Assembly: GCF_038595055.1 (NCBI RefSeq) | Contig: NZ_CP152002.1 | Coordinates: forward strand, 4,508,501 to 4,572,500 | Length of the DNA: 64,000 bases | Reading direction: 5' to 3' | From: Paenibacillus sp. FSL R7-0345 | GTDB lineage: Bacteria; Bacillota; Bacilli; Paenibacillales; Paenibacillaceae | In this document: in pieces, positions 58,992 to 64,000 of the stretch | How positions within the stretch are numbered: position 1 is the first letter of the stretch | Layout: each line of letters opens with the position of its first letter | The notes under the pieces: generated by a model | Database searches by the model: none | What the model was told of the DNA's origin: nothing | Seen by the model: the letters and a program-made list of their open reading frames with translations, nothing else | Position numbers and translations under genes: made by a program

Positions 58992-59603
58992 CTATTGCTC
59001 GACATCAGCGTTAACATCATCGAACGACATCTGGCTGTCCAGCTTGTTGAACAGCAGCTGTGTCTCTTCTTCCAGACCCTCAGAGGTATCAAAGCTCGAC
59101 GGTTCCGGCAGCTCCTTCAGGCTGGCCAGCCCGAAGCTGTCCAGAAAGGATTTGGTCGTTCCGTACAGAATAGGCCGGCCTACAGCCTCTGCCCGCCCGA
59201 CCTCATGGATCAGATCCTTGTTGTTCAGCGTCTGGATCGCCCGTTCCGACTTCACGCCGCGGATTTCCTCGATCTCCACCCGGGTAATCGGCTGACGGTA
59301 AGCCACTATGGCCAGTGTCTCCAGCGCCGCCTGGGACAGGGAAGACCGTGCCGGCGAATAAGCCAGGCGCTCGAAATACGGGGCATGATCCGGCAGAGTT
59401 GCCAGCCGGTAATTCCCGGCAATCTGCACCACCTGCAGACCGCGCTCCTGAGTCACATAGTCGTCTTTGAGTTCCTCCAGTGCTCTGGAGGCCAAGTCCG
59501 GGCGCTGCTCGGTGATATCGGCAATTTGCCGGGCGGACAGCCCCTCATCCCCGGACAGGAACAGCAGACCCTCAATAATTGATTTCAGCGTTTTGTAGTC
59601 CAC
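58992..59603 (-). CDS. scpB: Segregation and condensation protein B
   Basis: ScpB is the winged-helix partner of the SMC-ScpA condensin. It has 203 residues. LKSIIEGLLFLSGDEGLS, LETLAIVAYRQPITRVEIEEIRG (two winged-helix blocks) and GRPILYGTTKSFLD are typical. Its GTG start lies 32 bases inside the end of scpA. Confidence 0.95.
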   Translation of the reverse strand: MDYKTLKSIIEGLLFLSGDEGLSARQIADITEQRPDLASRALEELKDDYVTQERGLQVVQIAGNYRLATLPDHAPYFERLAYSPARSSLSQAALETLAIVAYRQPITRVEIEEIRGVKSERAIQTLNNKDLIHEVGRAEAVGRPILYGTTKSFLDSFGLASLKELPEPSSFDTSEGLEEETQLLFNKLDSQMSFDDVNADVEQ

Positions 59604-60363
59604 CGAAGTCCTCTCCTCCTCTCCACTCCATTACAATGTCTTCAAACAGATTTTCCTGGTAGCAGAAAATCGCCTTCATCTTCATCAGCTCCAGAATCGC
59701 CAGGAAGGTCGTTACGATCTCATGCCGGTCCATACTCTCATGCAGCAGGGCTGAAAAACGCAGCCGGCCGCCTATTCCTTTGCGCATCAACGCCTCCGAC
59801 ACATCGCGGATCCGGTCTTTGACCGAAATTTCATCACGGGTAATCCGCTGGTAGGATGTTCTTTTGGCAGCCTTGCTGAGCGCCTTGCGGAAAGCGGCTA
59901 TAAGATCCGAGGTATGCAGGCCTTTGAGCGTATGATCAAGATTGGCGGGCACAAAGGGGCCCAGATCCTCAGGCTCTTTTGTAAAAATCAGGCTGCGCTC
60001 GCTCTCCATATCCATGAGCTGCACGGCAATGCTTTTGATTTTGCGGTATTCGATCAGCCGCTCCACCAGCTCTGCACGCGGGTCATATCCGTCATCCTCG
60101 TAGTAATCGAAATCTTCAATTTCAATCACCGGAGGCTTCGGCAGCAGCAGCTTGCTCTTGATCGACAGCAGCGTTGCCGCCATAACGAGAAATTCACTGG
60201 TGATGTCCAGCTCAAGCTCCTGCATGCTGTGCAGATATTCCATATACTGCTCGGTGATCTCGCTGACCGGAATGTCCTGGATGTCGATTTCCGCCTTGTC
60301 AATTAAATGTAAGAGCAGATCGAGCGGACCTTCGAACGTCTCCAGCTTGTACAATACAGTCAC
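59572..60363 (-). CDS. scpA: Segregation and condensation protein A
   Basis: ScpA is the kleisin subunit that bridges SMC heads. It has 263 residues with a GTG start after AGGGGG. The N-terminus VLYKLETFEGPLDLLLHLID is the kleisin signature, and ILELMKMKAIFCYQ ends with the C-terminal winged helix. It overlaps scpB; both are followed by a terminator. Confidence 0.96.
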   Translation of the reverse strand: MTVLYKLETFEGPLDLLLHLIDKAEIDIQDIPVSEITEQYMEYLHSMQELELDITSEFLVMAATLLSIKSKLLLPKPPVIEIEDFDYYEDDGYDPRAELVERLIEYRKIKSIAVQLMDMESERSLIFTKEPEDLGPFVPANLDHTLKGLHTSDLIAAFRKALSKAAKRTSYQRITRDEISVKDRIRDVSEALMRKGIGGRLRFSALLHESMDRHEIVTTFLAILELMKMKAIFCYQENLFEDIVMEWRGGEDFGGLQNAEINY

Positions 60364-60514
60364 GCGATTTCCCCCTGCTAAAAAAAGTAAAGTGCAGCGC
60401 CGCTAAAAGGACGCTACACAAGTAGAAAGATTTCTTATAGTCCATGCTTTCTTCTTATACATATAAATAAGCACGAATCCGGTTAATCCGTCAAGAGGGG
60501 GAGCTTACTTCCGC

Positions 60515-60982
60515 TTACTTAAACAGCTTGTTCAGGTTAGCCATCTCGATCGCCGAGGTAGCTGCATCCCAGCCCTTATTGCCGGCTTTGGTTCCGGAGC
60601 GCTCAATTGCCTGCTCGATATTTTCGGTAGTTACCACACCAAAGATCGTCGGCACGCCTGTCTTGAGGTTGATGGCAGCTACACCCTTGGCTACTTCGTT
60701 GCATACATAGTCATAATGCGTTGTTGATCCGCGGATAACCGTACCCAGGGCGATTACAGCATCATATTTGCCGCTTTCGGCCATCTTTTGGCAGATCAGC
60801 GGGATTTCAAATACGCCTGGAACCCAGGCCACATCCACCTCATCATCAGCAACACCATGGCGTTTGAACGCGTCAAGTGCGCCGGACAGCAGCTTGCTCG
60901 TAATAAATTCATTGAAACGTCCTACCACGACACCATAACGCAATCCTTCAGATACTAAATGTCCTTCAAAATAATTCGGCAT
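60515..60982 (-). CDS. ribH: 6,7-dimethyl-8-ribityllumazine synthase
   Basis: RibH joins the pyrimidine and dihydroxybutanone phosphate to make the riboflavin precursor, forming a 60-mer shell. It has 155 residues. VVGRFNEFITSKLLSGAL, VPGVFEIPL, VIRGSTTHYDYV (with the catalytic His) and ERSGTKAGNKG are typical. It is the last gene of the operon. Confidence 0.97.
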   Translation of the reverse strand: MPNYFEGHLVSEGLRYGVVVGRFNEFITSKLLSGALDAFKRHGVADDEVDVAWVPGVFEIPLICQKMAESGKYDAVIALGTVIRGSTTHYDYVCNEVAKGVAAINLKTGVPTIFGVVTTENIEQAIERSGTKAGNKGWDAATSAIEMANLNKLFK

Positions 60983-61032
60983 AATTCATCATCAACCCTT
61001 CATTTATAAGTTGGTATTATATAGTAAAATAA

Positions 61033-62286
61033 TTAAGCTTTGGAATCTTCATTCTGTTCAATATTGTCAAAAGACAGCAGGTGGCCGAGCTTGGCCTGCT
61101 TGGTATGCAGATAGCCGGTGTTATCTTTGTTCTCCGGCATCTGGATCGGCACACGCTCAACCACCTCAAGGCCGTAGCCTTCGAGCCCTTTGATTTTGCG
61201 CGGATTGTTGGTCAACAGCTTGATCTGGCGGACACCCAGGTCCTTCAGAATCTGCGCACCGATGCCGTAATCCCGCAGATCAGCCGGGAAGCCGAGCCTC
61301 AGGTTGGCATCCACTGTATCCAATCCCTCTTCCTGCAGCTTATAGGCACGCAGCTTGTTAATCAGCCCGATGCCTCTGCCCTCCTGGCGCATATACAGCA
61401 GCACACCCCGGCCTGCCTCCTCGATCTGGCGCAGCGCTGCCTCGAACTGCGGGCCGCAGTCGCAGCGGTGCGAATGAAAGACATCGCCGGTCAGGCATTC
61501 GGAATGGACACGCACGAGCACCGGCTCATCACCGGAGATGTCTCCTTTTACCAGAGCGACATGCTCCTTGTCATCCACTTCATTTGTGTAAGCAATGGTC
61601 TGGAAGATGCCGAAATCGGTCGGCAGATTGACGGATACTTCACGGGTGACCAGCTGCTCCTTCTCATTGCGGTAATGGATCAGATCCTGGATACTGATCA
61701 GCTTGAGATCATGCTTCTTGGCGATTTCCACGAGATCGGGCAGACGGGCCATCGTGCCGTCCACCTTGACGACTTCGCAGATCACGCCGGCCGGATAGGA
61801 GCCGCACATGCGGGCCAGATCGACAGCAGCCTCGGTATGGCCGGAGCGGCGCAGTACGCCGCCTTTTTTGGCGATCAGCGGGAACATATGGCCGGGTTTG
61901 CGGAAATCCGCCGGCTTGGCATCCGGGTCCATCAAGGCTTTGATCGTCAGAGAACGCTCGCCTGCAGAAATACCGGTGGTCGTACTGGCATGGTCAACCG
62001 AAACCGTAAAGGCTGTACCGTGGTTATCGGTATTATGGGTAACCATCGGCTGCAGATCCAGCTCTTCCGCACGCTCTGCCGTAATCGGCACACAGACCAG
62101 ACCACGGCCTTCCGTAATCATAAAATTAATAACCTCCGGTGTGGCCCGTTCGGCCAGGGCGACGAAATCGCCTTCGTTCTCCCGGTCCTCGTCATCGACT
62201 ACAATGACAACCTTGCCGCGCATCAGATCATAGATGGCATCTTCAATCCGGTCCAACACGCTGTCCTGCTTGCTGTGCTCGCTCAT
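61033..62286 (-). CDS. ribBA: Bifunctional DHBP synthase / GTP cyclohydrolase II
   Basis: The N-terminal half (about 1-205) makes 3,4-dihydroxy-2-butanone-4-phosphate, with DDEDRENEGDFV and HASTTTGISAGER. The C-terminal half opens GTP, with the zinc site SECLTGDVFHSHRCDCG and RQEGRGIGL. At 417 residues it is slightly longer than usual. Both activities feed RibH and RibD. Confidence 0.97.
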   Translation of the reverse strand: MSEHSKQDSVLDRIEDAIYDLMRGKVVIVVDDEDRENEGDFVALAERATPEVINFMITEGRGLVCVPITAERAEELDLQPMVTHNTDNHGTAFTVSVDHASTTTGISAGERSLTIKALMDPDAKPADFRKPGHMFPLIAKKGGVLRRSGHTEAAVDLARMCGSYPAGVICEVVKVDGTMARLPDLVEIAKKHDLKLISIQDLIHYRNEKEQLVTREVSVNLPTDFGIFQTIAYTNEVDDKEHVALVKGDISGDEPVLVRVHSECLTGDVFHSHRCDCGPQFEAALRQIEEAGRGVLLYMRQEGRGIGLINKLRAYKLQEEGLDTVDANLRLGFPADLRDYGIGAQILKDLGVRQIKLLTNNPRKIKGLEGYGLEVVERVPIQMPENKDNTGYLHTKQAKLGHLLSFDNIEQNEDSKA

Positions 62287-62383
62287 GATTCTGTCCTCCT
62301 GTCAGCTCTATATTTGACTTATTTTATCCTTCTCACAGAACCGGACACTATCCTGTTCAGGACGGCGCAGCCGCTTCTGCTTG

Positions 62384-63049
62384 TTATACAAACCCGTTGG
62401 CCGCCAAAAAATCATGGCTGATCCGGGAGCTGCTCTCTTCTTCCTTATTATCCGCTCCCCTGTAGTGCAGGAGATGATCGACATATTTGCCCAGCACATC
62501 ACATTCAATATTGATGCTGTCACCAGGCCGCTTATGGGCAAGCACCGTTTCCCCCAGTGTATGGGGAATGATGGATACGGTGAAGGCCGAGGACGAGGTG
62601 CCCACTACAGTAAGACTGATGCCGTCAAGCGTTATGGAGCCTTTGGGAATGATGTATTTGAACAGTGATTCCCGGTCCGGTGTAATCTCGAAAACCACGG
62701 CATTCTGGTCACGCTTCACGCTGCGGATCTCACCTGTCCCATCCACATGTCCCTGGACGATATGCCCGCCAAAACGGCCGCCGGCCGCCATCGCCCGTTC
62801 CAGATTCATCCGGCTTCCGCTGCGCAGCTCCTTCAGGTTACTGTTACGGTAGGTTTGCGGCATGACATCCACGGTAAAAGAATGCTCACTGATCGTAGTC
62901 GCAGTCAGGCAGACGCCATTGACCGCTACACTGTCGCCGATCTTCAGATCACTCATAATCAGCGAAGCCCCGATATTCAGTACCATCATCTCTCCTCCGC
63001 TGCTGACGCCCCGCAGTACCCCGATCTCCTCAATCAATCCGGTGAACAT
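62384..63049 (-). CDS. ribE: Riboflavin synthase alpha chain
   Basis: This enzyme dismutates two lumazines into riboflavin. ATG at 63049 (MFTGLIEEIGVLRGVS) after GGAGGGGA gives 221 residues; the longer frame is unsupported. The two tandem domains share the MFTGLIEE and FGGHIVQGHVDGTG patterns. The gene is between ribD and ribBA. Confidence 0.96.
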   Translation of the reverse strand: MFTGLIEEIGVLRGVSSGGEMMVLNIGASLIMSDLKIGDSVAVNGVCLTATTISEHSFTVDVMPQTYRNSNLKELRSGSRMNLERAMAAGGRFGGHIVQGHVDGTGEIRSVKRDQNAVVFEITPDRESLFKYIIPKGSITLDGISLTVVGTSSSAFTVSIIPHTLGETVLAHKRPGDSINIECDVLGKYVDHLLHYRGADNKEEESSSRISHDFLAANGFV

Positions 63050-63123
63050 GTTATCCCCTCCCGAAAGATTACTTCTGTGACATTTGCTAAATCGATAACT
63101 TTTTGCCAAAATACCCGTCTGTC

Positions 63124-64000
63124 CTAGCGCACCGGGGTTCCGCTGATACAGACATTATCCCCGAGCACTTCAACTTCCAATCCCTCGAGCGTGATTGCCT
63201 CCTTCATCAGGGCCACGCCCGGGAAATCAAAGGTCCCAGGAGCTTCGGCTCCGCCGCCGACAATCTTCGGCGCATAGAACAGAACCACCCGGTCCACCAG
63301 TCCGCTCTCCAGCATTGAGCCGTTCAACGTCCCGCCGCCTTCAAGCAGAATGGAGCTGATCTCCATTTCGCCGAGCTTGACCATCGCCACCTTGAGGTCT
63401 ACGCGCGGCCCGTCTCCGCTGATTACAACCGTAACGCCAGCATCTTCCAGTGCCGCTTTCCGGGCTGGATCAGCTGCTGCTGTCGTCACGATTACCGTCG
63501 GCGCCTGTCCGTCGGCAACAACATTTGCATCAAGCGGGGTACGCAGGCTGGAGTCAATAACGATGCGCACCGGATGAAGCCCCGGAACCTCCAGGCGTGT
63601 AGTCAGTGAAGGATTATCGGCGATTACTGTGCCTACCCCTACCATAATCCCCTGATGGCGGTGCCGCAGCGTATGTACAATTTCCCGTGCCTGTCCGTTT
63701 GAGATCCATTTGCTGTCCCCGGTTCTGGTAGCCAGCTTGCCATCCAGCGTGCTTGCACTCTTCAGGGTTACAAACGGCTGCTTGGTCAAAATATACTTGA
63801 TGAACCGTTCATTGAGCCGCAAGGCACGGCTTCTGAGCAGCCCGACCTCAACCTCGATTCCCGCTTCCCGCAGCATCTCAAAGCCCCGTCCCGCCACCTG
63901 CGGGTTAGGGTCCTCACAGGCAACAACTACCCGGGCAACCCCTTCGTCAATCAGCCGCTGGCTGCAGGGCGGCGTCTTGCCGTAATGGCTGCACGGCTCC
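63124..64000 (-). CDS. ribD: Riboflavin deaminase/reductase RibD (partial, N-terminus outside window)
   Basis: The bifunctional enzyme deaminates and then reduces the pyrimidine intermediate. The frame is open to base 64000, so the start is missing. The end of the deaminase zinc motif (EPCSHYGKTPPCSQ) is seen near 63950-63999. The reductase domain follows with LKSASTLDGKLATRTGDS, GVGTVIADNPSLTTR and ILLEGGGTLNGSML. An FMN riboswitch would be expected upstream, outside the window. Confidence 0.95.
   Translation of the reverse strand, partial: EPCSHYGKTPPCSQRLIDEGVARVVVACEDPNPQVAGRGFEMLREAGIEVEVGLLRSRALRLNERFIKYILTKQPFVTLKSASTLDGKLATRTGDSKWISNGQAREIVHTLRHRHQGIMVGVGTVIADNPSLTTRLEVPGLHPVRIVIDSSLRTPLDANVVADGQAPTVIVTTAAADPARKAALEDAGVTVVISGDGPRVDLKVAMVKLGEMEISSILLEGGGTLNGSMLESGLVDRVVLFYAPKIVGGGAEAPGTFDFPGVALMKEAITLEGLEVEVLGDNVCISGTPVR

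Noticed and set aside
61081..62421. 446-codon open frame on the plus strand opposite ribBA
   Set aside because: ribBA on the minus strand is unambiguous; the antisense frame reflects codon bias only.

Overview
The window is a chromosomal, core-genome stretch of a Gram-positive, endospore-forming Firmicute, most likely Paenibacillus or a close relative. This is inferred from protein content and gene order; no rRNA gene is present to prove it. Gene order follows the Bacillus subtilis yp/yph/ytf backbone closely: hbs-spoIVA-yphF-yphE-gpsA-plsY-der-ypfD-plsC-cmk-ypfA-ypeB-prsW, then mecA2-ypbG-ypbD, resABCDE-rluB, dacB-spmA-spmB, ytfJ-ytfI-scpB-scpA and the rib operon. I see no insertion sequence, prophage, CRISPR array, tRNA or rRNA.

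Region 1 (1-12.4 kb, all minus strand) is the aromatic/menaquinone/TRAP supraoperon: mtrB, hepS, ubiE (menG), ubiA, ubiX, mqnA, hepT, ndk, cheR, aroC, aroB, aroH and the 5' three quarters of trpE. mqnA with ubiA/ubiX-type genes points to the futalosine menaquinone route, fed by chorismate from aroC in the same block. The aroH-trpE gap is a TRAP-controlled attenuator with 11 NAG triplets, an antiterminator and a terminator. The TRAP gene itself (mtrB) lies 10 kb away in the same window.

Region 2 (12.4-31.7 kb) carries spore-coat ATPase spoIVA, small sporulation genes, glycerol-phosphate and phospholipid genes, der, an S1-domain protein, cmk, a PilZ protein, ypeB (without its usual partner sleB), prsW, mecA, a lipoprotein deacetylase and the ypbD-ypbG group.

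Region 3 (31.7-41.8 kb) is more accessory. It holds a serine T-box upstream of serA, an SDR/WYL-regulator divergon with a 12-bp palindrome, a chemoreceptor without a sensor domain, and a c-di-GMP-I riboswitch in front of an uncharacterised three-gene operon (thiamine-diphosphate enzyme, carboxymuconolactone-decarboxylase-like protein, small unknown protein). This last unit is the best candidate for an undescribed system. glpK follows.

Region 4 (41.9-50 kb) holds the two-component pair resDE, cytochrome c maturation genes resABC, rluB, a small amidase-fold gene, and an 830-bp gene-free block with degenerate repeats.

Region 5 (49.7-54.8 kb) is a beta-glucoside PTS regulon (bglA, licT, bglP, ptsH). 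Each of bglA, licT and bglP has its own ribonucleic antiterminator (RAT)/terminator, and a cre-like palindrome and a promoter precede licT.

Region 6 (54.9-64 kb) has sporulation genes spmB, spmA, dacB and ytfJ, then ytfI, scpBA, and a riboflavin operon ribH-ribBA-ribE-ribD in which ribD is cut by the window edge.
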